Positions 1-6,059 are shown, numbered from the stretch's first letter. The stretch: DNA of 6,636 nucleotides from CADCWN01 sp039810045 (GCA_039810045.1 JBDHWF010000180.1:1-6636); one strand, 5' to 3'. Program-made: numbers and translations. Notes: generated from the letters alone by a model not told the origin.

Positions 1-1287
1 CCCAGGCTGTAACAGCCACCCCAGTAAGAGCGGGGCGACCACGATTGCCAGCAGCATGACCCAGATCAGCAGGGCAAAAGACGGGTGCAACCCATTACGG
101 CTGGTGGCGCTCCCCGGCCAAATCGGCAGGAGCAGCGCCACTGCCACGAGTCCGGCGATTCCCAGCACCAGCAACCGCCGCATGCGGGCAATGCCCGTGG
201 CGGCGATCAGATCAGCCAGCCCCTCAATTGCTGCGATAAAGAGAAACGGCAGGATCAGTGCCTGATACTGATGAAAGAGGTCAAATTGCACCAGTTCGCC
301 AGAGAGGAGATTGAGCGCAAAGATCGGTGCAGCGATCAAGAGAATCCGGGGACGCAGCAATGGTAAAAACGCGAGCGGCCAGAGCAACTGGGCCAGATAG
401 CGCCCTTTCTCCAGAGTAAAGATGCCCTGTGCGGTATAGAGCGGGTCAGTCAGCACCCGCACGAGGATCGCCCGTGAGTCTGCGCCCAGCCAGGCATAGT
501 TTACCTGCCAGAGAAAGCCATGCCCGTTCGCCAATGCGGGAATCACCAGGAAGACCGCCACTAGCCAATACCCAAACCCGCCAACTGCTGGCAACCAGCT
601 ATAACGCCAGTCACGACGTTCACTCAGTGCATAGACCCCAAACATCCCCACGACCAGGCCAACGTCAGTACGCACGGTGATCGCCAGCAGCAAACAGAGC
701 CAGAACGCCAGCGGGCGTTCGCGGCGATAGCACCAATAGGCACCCAGCAAGGCCGAGGCCGCGAACAGGCGCGGCTGAAACTCACTGAGCGTAATTGTCC
801 CTAACGGTAAATAGAGCAAGTAGAGGATTGCCCAACCCAACCCAAGCAAGCCGGAATGAAACCGCTCACGGGCGATCAGCCAGATCGGCCACGCCCCCAG
901 CCCTGCCCCAAGCGAAATCAGGGCAAAGAGGCTCATTGGCCCCTGCCAAAGCGCATAGAACGGCGCAACCCAAAGTTCAAAGAAGGCGAGATCCACGCCA
1001 AGATGGGTTGGTGAAAATGAATACATCGATTGGGCAAATGGCCGCCCATGCACGGTATTCCAGATCGGCTGCTCGTAGACCAGGAAATCAAAGCCCTGCC
1101 GCAGGTTGAGCAACCGATACCAGTTCAGCCCGGTAAAGATCACGGTGTACAGAAAGATCAGCCCAGCCAGAAGCAACCCCGACCGCGCTTCCCAGAAGTT
1201 GCGGGGGGCAGGAGTGCCGCTAGCTTCGCGCGGTGCAGCAACGCCAGTTGTGGGGGTGGCTGCCTGCTGCGCTTGCGGTTCTTCCAT
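1..1287 (-). CDS. DUF2079 family polytopic membrane protein (3' end cut by window edge)
   Basis: Translation of the minus strand gives 429 uninterrupted residues with no stop before the window edge; DUF2079 proteins are usually somewhat longer, so a C-terminal part is missing. The N-terminus (about 1-36) is polar; then come about ten hydrophobic segments, for example residues 37-54, 110-137, 149-165, 230-250, 301-328, 343-356, 371-389 and 405-426. Family hallmarks are FDFLVYEQPIWNTVHGRPF (67-85), SEFQPRLFAASALL (168-181), RTDVGLVVGMFGVY (207-220) and QYQALILPFLFIAAIEG (340-356). DUF2079 proteins resemble GT-C type membrane glycosyltransferases in topology, but their reaction is not established. 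The start is the ATG 4 nt after the methyltransferase stop, suggesting translational coupling. An in-frame ATG at 1320 would add 11 residues and overlap the upstream gene; neither start has a good ribosome binding site. Family call is firm, function unknown. Confidence 0.85.
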   Translation of the reverse strand, partial: MEEPQAQQAATPTTGVAAPREASGTPAPRNFWEARSGLLLAGLIFLYTVIFTGLNWYRLLNLRQGFDFLVYEQPIWNTVHGRPFAQSMYSFSPTHLGVDLAFFELWVAPFYALWQGPMSLFALISLGAGLGAWPIWLIARERFHSGLLGLGWAILYLLYLPLGTITLSEFQPRLFAASALLGAYWCYRRERPLAFWLCLLLAITVRTDVGLVVGMFGVYALSERRDWRYSWLPAVGGFGYWLVAVFLVIPALANGHGFLWQVNYAWLGADSRAILVRVLTDPLYTAQGIFTLEKGRYLAQLLWPLAFLPLLRPRILLIAAPIFALNLLSGELVQFDLFHQYQALILPFLFIAAIEGLADLIAATGIARMRRLLVLGIAGLVAVALLLPIWPGSATSRNGLHPSFALLIWVMLLAIVVAPLLLGWLLQPG

Positions 1288-1291
1288 CCAG

Positions 1292-1975
1292 CTAGGCCCG
1301 CCCGCTCGCCATAATGCCATTGCCCACCAGTGGCGGATATGGCAGGTTGACTACCCGCGGCAATCGTCGTCCACCAAACCGCAGCGCTGGCTTCCAGCCA
1401 GTGCGCACCTGCACCTGGCTAAACCCAGCCTCAGTCAGATAATGGTGAATCGATTGCGGTGTTTGTAAATTGATGTGTGTGTCATCCAGGTCGCCAGTCC
1501 AGGTTGGGCCACCAACAGCAGCGAACGCCCGCCGAATATCCCAGAGGTTGGGCGTCGTCAAAACCAACGCGCCACCAGGCCGCATCACTGCTTTCAGTTC
1601 AGCCAACAATAACCGCAATTTTGCAACGTGTTCAACAATTTCACTCATCAAGACAATGTCAAATTGCTGAGCAGCGAATGGTAAGCCCCGTTCGAGATCA
1701 CAACGAACCAGTTGCGCTGTCGGGAGCAGTTGCTGGGCCGCGACTAACGCCGCTGCCGAAACATCGACCCCAACAGCCGGAATGCCACGATCAGCCAAAT
1801 AGCGTAAACCAGGGGCCGCCCCGCAACCAACGTCGAGGACGTTCGTTGTACTGCTGGGGCGCACGCCCACAAATCGCAGCATCCGGTCATACTGCCAGGC
1901 GATTTTGGTGTCAGACTTGGTTCGCTGTCGATCAAAATATTCGCTGGTATAGCGAGTATGGAGCTGTGCCTGCAT
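1292..1975 (-). CDS. Class I SAM-dependent methyltransferase (Methyltransf_11/23 type)
   Basis: A 227-aa protein with a Rossmann-type SAM fold. Visible motifs are motif I VLDVGCGAAPG (46-56), the acidic ribose-binding position in VGVDVS (D71), motif II FDIVLMSEIVEHV (105-117) and the post-motif MRPGGALVLTTPN (131-143). The C-terminal part carries WTGDLDDTHINLQTPQSI, a pattern seen in methyltransferases found among polysaccharide and glycolipid genes. The acceptor cannot be read from the sequence. The frame stays open upstream to a GTG at 2038, but I place the start at the ATG at 1975 because AAGGA lies 5 nt before it, the GTG has no ribosome binding site, and the added 21 residues look non-domain-like. 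It is the first gene of a tight pair with the DUF2079 membrane protein, which makes an envelope sugar or lipid substrate plausible; that is inference. Confidence 0.88.
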   Translation of the reverse strand: MQAQLHTRYTSEYFDRQRTKSDTKIAWQYDRMLRFVGVRPSSTTNVLDVGCGAAPGLRYLADRGIPAVGVDVSAAALVAAQQLLPTAQLVRCDLERGLPFAAQQFDIVLMSEIVEHVAKLRLLLAELKAVMRPGGALVLTTPNLWDIRRAFAAVGGPTWTGDLDDTHINLQTPQSIHHYLTEAGFSQVQVRTGWKPALRFGGRRLPRVVNLPYPPLVGNGIMASGRA

Positions 1976-1980
1976 CAGGT

Positions 1981-1985
1981 TCCTT
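1981..1985 (-). promoter_or_regulatory. Ribosome binding site of the methyltransferase
   Basis: On the minus strand AAGGA sits 5 nt before the ATG at 1975. It decides the start in favour of this ATG over the in-frame GTG at 2038, which has no purine-rich stretch upstream. Confidence 0.65.
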
Positions 1986-2090
1986 TTCGCGTCGCAGACT
2001 TGTGCATTCCGGCCACAGGAACTTGTGTCGTGCGACACTCGTCGCGTCGGCCCGTCCAGTAATGGAGGTACGCTGGGCGGAGTAGAGCAG

Positions 2091-2096
2091 AGTATA
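2091..2096 (-). promoter_or_regulatory. Candidate -10 box for the methyltransferase/DUF2079 unit
   Basis: The minus strand reads TATACT, one base from the TATAAT consensus, about 115 nt upstream of the methyltransferase start. No good -35 is found at 16-18 bp. A dyad, ATCGC-atgc-GCGAT (2096-2109), touches its upstream edge and could be an operator. This is a weak call based on one hexamer. Confidence 0.2.
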
Positions 2097-2238
2097 TCGC
2101 ATGCGCGATGACTGAGGCGAATAGAGTTGGCAGTCCCGCGTGTCAGGAGAGCGCTTACGCAAGACTATACGCTGCATTTACCGTATGCCGATCGACCCAT
2201 TGCTCATGCTAAACCTACCCGCATCAGGCATAGCAACG

Positions 2239-2244
2239 TATACT
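2239..2244 (+). promoter_or_regulatory. Candidate -10 box for the SLH-protein gene
   Basis: TATACT matches the -10 consensus at five of six positions and lies 133 nt before the ATG. The -35 region at 2215-2222 does not resemble TTGACA, and there is no TG extension. If it is used, the transcript would start near 2251 and carry a leader of about 127 nt. Confidence 0.27.
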
Positions 2245-2253
2245 AGGTCACTG

Positions 2254-2272
2254 TGCCTTGGTGGGCAAGGTA
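2254..2272 (+). promoter_or_regulatory. Possible 5'-end hairpin in the SLH-gene leader
   Basis: TGCCTTG pairs with CAAGGTA (one G-U pair) around a GTGGG loop, giving a 7-bp stem. It would sit within a few nucleotides of the transcript end predicted from the -10 at 2239-2244, a position where hairpins can stabilise long-lived mRNAs. The stem is short and could be chance. Confidence 0.25.
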
Positions 2273-2330
2273 TTGGGTTAAGGCGAATGGTGCCGTGGAG
2301 CAAGGAACACGTAGCACCCGGTTGACGAGC

Positions 2331-2351
2331 AATGACACATTGGGTGTCGTT
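2331..2351 (+). promoter_or_regulatory. Possible leader hairpin upstream of the SLH-gene ribosome binding site
   Basis: AATGACAC pairs with GTGTCGTT (one G-U pair) across a 5-nt ATTGG loop, an 8-bp stem ending 13 nt before the ribosome binding site. As a dyad it could be a protein-binding site instead. Its GACAC/GTGTC core recurs in opposite order at 2025-2038. Confidence 0.28.
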
Positions 2352-2364
2352 AGAGGAGCTAGGC

Positions 2365-2370
2365 GAGGAG
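2365..2370 (+). promoter_or_regulatory. Ribosome binding site of the SLH protein
   Basis: GAGGAG lies 7 nt before the ATG at 2378 and supports that start. A second GAGGAG at 2354-2359 is too far from this ATG to be the main site. Confidence 0.7.
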
Positions 2371-2377
2371 TTGATTC

Positions 2378-2488
2378 ATGGGGAAGACCCAACGCAAAAT
2401 CTGGCGAATCATTCTGCCAGTACTGCTTGGCCTACTGGTCAGCGGTGGATTATTTACCCAGCCACTGGTTCAACCAGTAGCAGCAGCA
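2378..2488 (+). other. Signal peptide of the SLH protein
   Basis: Residues 1-37 have a positively charged start (K3, R6, K7, R10), a hydrophobic core IILPVLLGLLVSGGLF and the end PVAAA before DDG, a standard signal peptidase I site. No lipobox cysteine is present, so it is not a lipoprotein. Confidence 0.85.
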
Positions 2489-4228
2489 GATGATGGCATT
2501 GTAATTTCAGGTGGGGCACCACCAAGCACCCGCCCAGATATTACCGTCAGCCCAGATCGCACGCGTGCCTGTGTGACCTGGGGTGCATTTGATCAAGATC
2601 CCAATCATACCTATGTACGGATCTACAATATCAGCAATAACACCTGGAGCCCAGATCTGGGCCGATCCCCGGTCGACGTTTCCCGCGGCGGTGATGGCTC
2701 CACCCAAGGCAATACCGCCCAGTGTGTGATCGATGGGGCTGGCCGTACCCACGTGGTTTGGACCACTAATCCCGGAGCCGCAATCAGATATACCAGGCTG
2801 GAAGCAAATGCTGATCCAGCTAACGCCAATAACTGGTCGCCACCGATCACCATCACCCAGGGTGGTCAAGACGGTGATGGGCAAAACCCAGATATTGTCG
2901 CCATCTATTCCGATCCGAACGGGAATGTCTGGCTGGTTTACTGGAGCCTTGATCTTAACGGTGTATTCGTACGCAACTGGGTCAATGGCACTGGTTGGAG
3001 CGGGGCCACCAAGATCTCGACCGAAGGGAATGCCAAGCACCCCCGAATCGGCGCAGACAATGCGGGGAACGTCCATGTGATCTGGGATCAACCAGGCCAG
3101 GGCGTCGACTATGCTCGGCGTGATCCAGCGACGGGGCAGTGGACCAGCCCGATGGTGATTCCTGGCACCAATGACGCGGTTGAGCAGTTGAGCATCGCCG
3201 TTGATCGTACAGGCGGGGATGTTCACATCGTCTACGCCGCTGGACATGGGTCCACCGACTCAGAACGAGCAGTAGAATATGTCCGCAAGATCGGCGCAAC
3301 TAGCACCAATTTCACTACACCAAGAGATCTGACTGGGCAGGGCAACTATGTTGTGCCACGCATCGCCTGGTCGCCCGCAGGCAAGCTAACCATGGTGGTG
3401 GACAAGCGCAATGATCCCAAGGGCGTCTGGGTCAATATCAGCAACGACAACGGCCAGTCGTGGTCTGGGGCCAGCCAACTGACCAGCGAGGGCATGGGGT
3501 ACTCGAATCCGCAATGGCCTGCGGTCACGATGGACTACGCTGGCAATTCGTTCATTGTCTACTGGGCGGGGAGTGACATTCGCTTCGTCCGCATCGGCAA
3601 TACCCCGAATCCACCAGGCAGTGAAGCCACTCCGCCAGTGCTCACCACCACCTTCTACGACGTGCCAGCAGGCTACTGGGCGCATGATGAGATCGATCAT
3701 ATCTACGCCAAGGGGATCACCAAAGGTTGTGGTACTGGCGCCTGGGGTTACCCGATCTACTGCCCCGAAAAAGGGGTGACGCGCGCGGAAATGGCGGTCT
3801 TCATCGAGCGGGCTCTGGGAAATACCGTGCCCCGCCAGACGGCGACGCAAACGTTCGCCGATGTGCCAACCACCTACTGGGCGCACGACTTCATCGAAGC
3901 GTTCTACCAGATGGGGATCACCCAGGGATGTGGCTATAATGCCGCAGGCCAATTGCTCTACTGCCCTGAGCAGGGCGTGACCCGCGCGGAAATGGCGGTC
4001 TTCCTCACGAAAGCGAAGACCGGACTGCGAACACCACCACCAACCGCGACACGTTCGTTTGCTGATGTACCAACCAGTCACTGGGCCTATGGCTGGATTG
4101 AATACTTCAAGACCCTGAAAATTACCGAGGGTTGTGGCTATAACGAACAACAACAGTTGATCTACTGCCCAGGCAAGGGGGTAACCCGGGCAGAAATGGC
4201 GGTCTTACTCGCGCGGGCGTATCCATAA
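2378..4228 (+). CDS. Exported seven-repeat propeller-like protein with three C-terminal SLH domains
   Basis: A 616-aa protein for the cell surface. Residues 1-37 form a signal peptide: basic n-region KTQRKIWR, hydrophobic core 11-26 and an A-A-A cleavage site before D38. Residues about 52-406 hold seven imperfect repeats of roughly 40-50 residues with the pattern P-x-I...D-x-x-GN-x-H-V-V-W...Y-x-R...W-S, resembling BNR/sialidase-type beta-propeller blades. I see no sialidase catalytic set, so a binding or structural role is more likely than catalysis. A Pro-rich linker (408-425) leads to SLH domains at 426-481, 493-549 and 561-616. Each keeps the VTRAE motif that in characterised SLH proteins contacts the cell-wall polymer, and each has a GCG...YCP cysteine pair 11 residues apart. 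The protein ends at the last SLH domain. The palindrome downstream separates it from gpmI. Localisation is well supported; ligand unknown. Confidence 0.92.
   Translation: MGKTQRKIWRIILPVLLGLLVSGGLFTQPLVQPVAAADDGIVISGGAPPSTRPDITVSPDRTRACVTWGAFDQDPNHTYVRIYNISNNTWSPDLGRSPVDVSRGGDGSTQGNTAQCVIDGAGRTHVVWTTNPGAAIRYTRLEANADPANANNWSPPITITQGGQDGDGQNPDIVAIYSDPNGNVWLVYWSLDLNGVFVRNWVNGTGWSGATKISTEGNAKHPRIGADNAGNVHVIWDQPGQGVDYARRDPATGQWTSPMVIPGTNDAVEQLSIAVDRTGGDVHIVYAAGHGSTDSERAVEYVRKIGATSTNFTTPRDLTGQGNYVVPRIAWSPAGKLTMVVDKRNDPKGVWVNISNDNGQSWSGASQLTSEGMGYSNPQWPAVTMDYAGNSFIVYWAGSDIRFVRIGNTPNPPGSEATPPVLTTTFYDVPAGYWAHDEIDHIYAKGITKGCGTGAWGYPIYCPEKGVTRAEMAVFIERALGNTVPRQTATQTFADVPTTYWAHDFIEAFYQMGITQGCGYNAAGQLLYCPEQGVTRAEMAVFLTKAKTGLRTPPPTATRSFADVPTSHWAYGWIEYFKTLKITEGCGYNEQQQLIYCPGKGVTRAEMAVLLARAYP
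3653..4225 (+). repeat. Three tandem SLH-domain repeats
   Basis: Three coding repeats with periods of 201 and 204 nt. The best conserved DNA is the 20-base block GCGCGGAAATGGCGGTCTTC, identical at 3783-3802 and 3984-4003 and nearly so in the third copy; it encodes the TRAEMAVF core. Elsewhere the copies have drifted, so this is an established domain array and not a recent duplication. Confidence 0.9.
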
Positions 4229-4258
4229 GCAACACGCGGCAGCGAACGCCAACGAATA

Positions 4259-4292
4259 CACTGCGCCGATGCATCGATGCATCGGCGCAGTG
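4259..4292 (+). terminator. 34-bp perfect palindrome: candidate terminator of the SLH gene, or operator of gpmI
   Basis: The half-site CACTGCGCCGATGCATC is followed directly by its exact reverse complement, with no mismatch over 34 bp. As RNA it would fold into a 15-bp stem with a 4-nt loop, GC-rich at the base, starting 30 nt after the SLH stop codon. That position fits transcription termination, but no T-run follows on either strand, so it is not a classical intrinsic terminator. It also ends 15 bp before the extended -10 of gpmI and covers the -35 region, so a protein-binding role is the main alternative. Confidence 0.5.
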
Positions 4293-4307
4293 CCGTTAAC
4301 AACCTGG

Positions 4308-4316
4308 TGCTATACT
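4308..4316 (+). promoter_or_regulatory. Extended -10 promoter of gpmI
   Basis: TGCTATACT combines the TG extension with a -10 hexamer one base from consensus, about 38 nt before the gpmI start. No TTGACA-like -35 lies at the right distance, which is usual for extended -10 promoters; the place is taken by the palindrome at 4259-4292. A leader of about 30 nt would result. Confidence 0.45.
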
Positions 4317-4340
4317 CAGCCGTGGGAGAAAGCGTGTAGA

Positions 4341-4349
4341 AAGGAAGGA
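4341..4349 (+). promoter_or_regulatory. Ribosome binding site of gpmI
   Basis: AAGGAAGGA contains two overlapping AAGGA sites, 8 and 4 nt before the ATG at 4354 and 7 nt (second site) before the ATG at 4357. Both adjacent ATGs are in frame, so the choice changes the protein by one residue only. Confidence 0.7.
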
Positions 4350-4353
4350 TGGG

Positions 4354-5943
4354 ATGATGGGCCAACCATTGCCGCCGCACCAGCATCGACCAGTCGCGTT
4401 GATCATTCTCGATGGTTTTGGCCGCTATCATCCATATCCAGGCAACGCCGTCGATCTTGCCGATACCCCCAACGTTGACCACTGGAACCAGATCTTCCCC
4501 CACACGGAGATGACTGCCTCTGGGCGCGACGTGGGCCTACCAGTGGGACAAATGGGCAACTCGGAGGTTGGACACCTCAACCTCGGCGCTGGTTTTGTGG
4601 TTGATCAGTGGATTACTCGCCTCGACAAAGCAATTGAAGACCATTCCTTTTTCACCAATCCCACCTTTCTCAACGCGATCGCCGCGGTCAAAGCACGGGG
4701 CACTGCCCTGCACTTCCTTGGATTGCTTGGCAATGGCGGGGTTCACGCCTCTGATAACCACCTGCGGGCGCTGATCAAGCTCGCCCATGACCAGGGTGTG
4801 ACCAACGTTTTCCTGCATCTGTTCACCGATGGTCGCGACACCCCGCCAGATAGTGCTGCTGGCTTTATCGCGCAACTCGACCGCTATCTGGCAGACCTTG
4901 GCACCGGGAAAATTGCCACGGTGAGTGGCCGCTACTACGCAATGGACCGCGACAAACGCTGGGATCGGGTGCAGCAAGCCTACGCCGCAATTGTCGATGG
5001 CACTGGGGAAACCGCCCCCGATGCAGCGACGGCAATTCAGCAGGCGCACGCCGCAGGAACAACCGACGAGTTCATCAAGCCCACGGTGATCACCCAGGCC
5101 GATGGCACCCCCACAGCCACCATCAGGGACGGTGACGCGGTGATCTTCACCAACTTTCGCAACGACCGCGCCCGAGAACTGACCCATGCGCTGATCGATC
5201 AGGACTTTGCTGGCTTCCCACGACCACGGGTTCCGCAAAATCTCCTCTATATCACGATGACTGAATACGAAGCGGGCCTGCCAGTGGCTGTTGCGTTTGC
5301 GTCGCAAGATATCGCCGCGCCGATCGCTGCGGTGGTTGCTGAACATGGGTTACAGCAGTTCCACGCGGCAGAAACCGAGAAATACCCGCACGTTACCTTC
5401 TTTTTCAATGGCGGTCACGAGGCCCCCTTTCCTGGTGAAGAACGCGCCCTGATCCCATCGCCAAAGGTCGCAACCTATGACCTGCAACCAGAGATGAGCG
5501 CCGCAGGTGTTGCCGCCGCCGTGATTCAAGCGGTGGAGTCTGGGCGGTTCGCCTTTATCGTGGTCAACTTCGCCAATCCCGATATGGTGGGACATACTGG
5601 CGTGCTAGCTGCCGCCATCGCCGCCTGCGAAACCGCCGATCGCTGCGGTGGGCAGGTAGTTGAGGCGATCCTCAAGGTTGGTGGCGTAGCCTTGATTACA
5701 GCAGATCACGGCAACGCCGAAGTGATGATCGACGAAACAACGGGCAAGCCTCATACCGCCCACACGACGAATCCTGTACCAGTCTGGCTGGCCTCACCCG
5801 CAGGAGACGCACTGCGCCACGTCCAGCTACGCCGTAGCGGTCGTCTGGCTGACGTTGCGCCAACGCTCCTGCAACTGCTCAACCTGCCCCCTGCCCCCAC
5901 GATGACTGGCACCAGCCTGATCGTGCCAGCAGGGACGCAGTAG
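4354..5943 (+). CDS. gpmI: 2,3-bisphosphoglycerate-independent phosphoglycerate mutase
   Basis: Cytosolic enzyme of glycolysis and gluconeogenesis that interconverts 3- and 2-phosphoglycerate (EC 5.4.2.12) through a phosphoserine, using two metal ions, usually Mn2+. The 529 residues match the alkaline-phosphatase-superfamily iPGM family (typically about 510-515), with a short extra N-terminus. All expected active-site residues are visible: D20 in LDGFG, the catalytic S70 in GQMGNSEVGH, H131, R161-D162 in TDGRDTPP, R193 and R199 in SGRYYAMDR, R269 and R272 in FRNDRARE, K343 in ETEKYPHVTFFFNGG, D410 and H414 in PDMVGHTG, D451 and H452 in ADHGNAE, and H470 in HTAHTTNP. One deviation is GAGFVVDQ (78-85), where many homologues have GAGR-x-VYQ. 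It appears to be a single-gene unit with its own extended -10 promoter. Confidence 0.97.
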   Translation: MMGQPLPPHQHRPVALIILDGFGRYHPYPGNAVDLADTPNVDHWNQIFPHTEMTASGRDVGLPVGQMGNSEVGHLNLGAGFVVDQWITRLDKAIEDHSFFTNPTFLNAIAAVKARGTALHFLGLLGNGGVHASDNHLRALIKLAHDQGVTNVFLHLFTDGRDTPPDSAAGFIAQLDRYLADLGTGKIATVSGRYYAMDRDKRWDRVQQAYAAIVDGTGETAPDAATAIQQAHAAGTTDEFIKPTVITQADGTPTATIRDGDAVIFTNFRNDRARELTHALIDQDFAGFPRPRVPQNLLYITMTEYEAGLPVAVAFASQDIAAPIAAVVAEHGLQQFHAAETEKYPHVTFFFNGGHEAPFPGEERALIPSPKVATYDLQPEMSAAGVAAAVIQAVESGRFAFIVVNFANPDMVGHTGVLAAAIAACETADRCGGQVVEAILKVGGVALITADHGNAEVMIDETTGKPHTAHTTNPVPVWLASPAGDALRHVQLRRSGRLADVAPTLLQLLNLPPAPTMTGTSLIVPAGTQ

Positions 5944-6004
5944 CGGTTCAGCGAGCATCAAGGGCGCGTGCCATCCAGGGGCAAAAGCCCAGGGTGAAAG
6001 GTGC

Positions 6005-6033
6005 TTGTGTAGCTACACGTTCTCTGCTAGACT
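6005..6033 (+). promoter_or_regulatory. Candidate promoter of the 57-aa membrane protein
   Basis: TTGTGT (6005-6010) and TAGACT (6028-6033) are 17 bp apart, and TG at 6025-6026 gives an extended -10. Neither hexamer is close to perfect, but spacing and TG extension together are suggestive. The predicted start near 6040 leaves a leader of about 130 nt. Confidence 0.35.
6007..6018. promoter_or_regulatory. 12-bp perfect palindrome overlapping the candidate -35
   Basis: GTGTAGCTACAC is self-complementary and overlaps the -35 element and spacer of the promoter at 6005-6033, where a dimeric repressor or activator could act. The length is modest, so chance is possible. Confidence 0.3.
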
Positions 6034-6041
6034 GCGCCCAT

Positions 6042-6059
6042 CAACAACGTTCATTGTTG
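6042..6059. promoter_or_regulatory. CAACAA/TTGTTG dyad just after the predicted transcription start
   Basis: CAACAA and TTGTTG are exact inverted repeats around a 6-nt centre. The dyad begins about 2 nt after the start predicted from the promoter at 6005-6033, an operator-like position. It is AT-rich and has no T-run after it, so it is a poor terminator. Confidence 0.28.

Larger units (their letters stand above)
1976..2377. other. Divergent intergenic region (402 nt)
   Basis: This stretch separates the start of the minus-strand methyltransferase from the start of the plus-strand SLH protein, so promoters for both must lie here. Short frames on both strands show no recognisable family and no ribosome binding site at their starts. 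What can be seen are candidate -10 boxes on both strands (2091-2096 minus, 2239-2244 plus), a dyad at 2025-2038, a dyad at 2096-2109 and two hairpins at 2254-2272 and 2331-2351. No transposon remnant or RNA family is recognised. Confidence 0.7.

Noticed and set aside
56..1468. Several 69-120-aa frames on the plus strand at the left end
   Set aside because: All are antisense to the DUF2079 gene, which is open without interruption over 429 codons and matches its family along its length.
1976..2038. GTG at 2038 as the methyltransferase start
   Set aside because: It would add 21 residues without domain character and has no ribosome binding site, whereas the ATG at 1975 has AAGGA at 5 nt.
1477..2085. 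202-aa open frame on the plus strand across the methyltransferase
   Set aside because: Antisense to the conserved SAM-binding motifs; the translation is rich in Arg, Gln, Pro and Ser without domain character.
2200..2244. TTGCTC (2200-2205) as -35 partner of TATACT (2239-2244)
   Set aside because: The spacing is 33 bp, far too long.
2140..2325. 61-aa frame starting with GTG in the divergent intergenic region
   Set aside because: No ribosome binding site, no recognisable motif, and it spans the best -10 candidate of the SLH gene.
2507..3247. 246-aa open frame on the minus strand inside the propeller region
   Set aside because: Repetitive, Gly/Ile/Pro-rich translation that mirrors the repeats of the plus-strand gene; no independent support.
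3386..4153. 255-aa open frame on the minus strand inside the SLH gene
   Set aside because: It lies antisense to the SLH domains, whose protein match is unmistakable. Its translation has no family-like motifs, and its openness follows from the GC-rich codons of the gene on the other strand.
3653..4225. The SLH triple repeat as a CRISPR array or recent tandem duplication
   Set aside because: The periodicity of 201-204 nt is coding, the copies differ at many positions, and the translation is a standard three-domain SLH anchor.
4296..4316. TTAACA (4296-4301) as -35 partner of TATACT (4311-4316)
   Set aside because: The spacing is 9 bp, far below the 16-18 bp needed; the TG extension explains the promoter better.
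4537..5346. 269-aa open frame on the minus strand inside gpmI
   Set aside because: Complete antisense overlap with a fully conserved housekeeping gene, no recognisable domain, and no ribosome binding site that I can see.
5979..5990. GGGC-AAAA-GCCC as terminator of gpmI
   Set aside because: The stem is only 4 bp and no T-run follows, so it occurs easily by chance.
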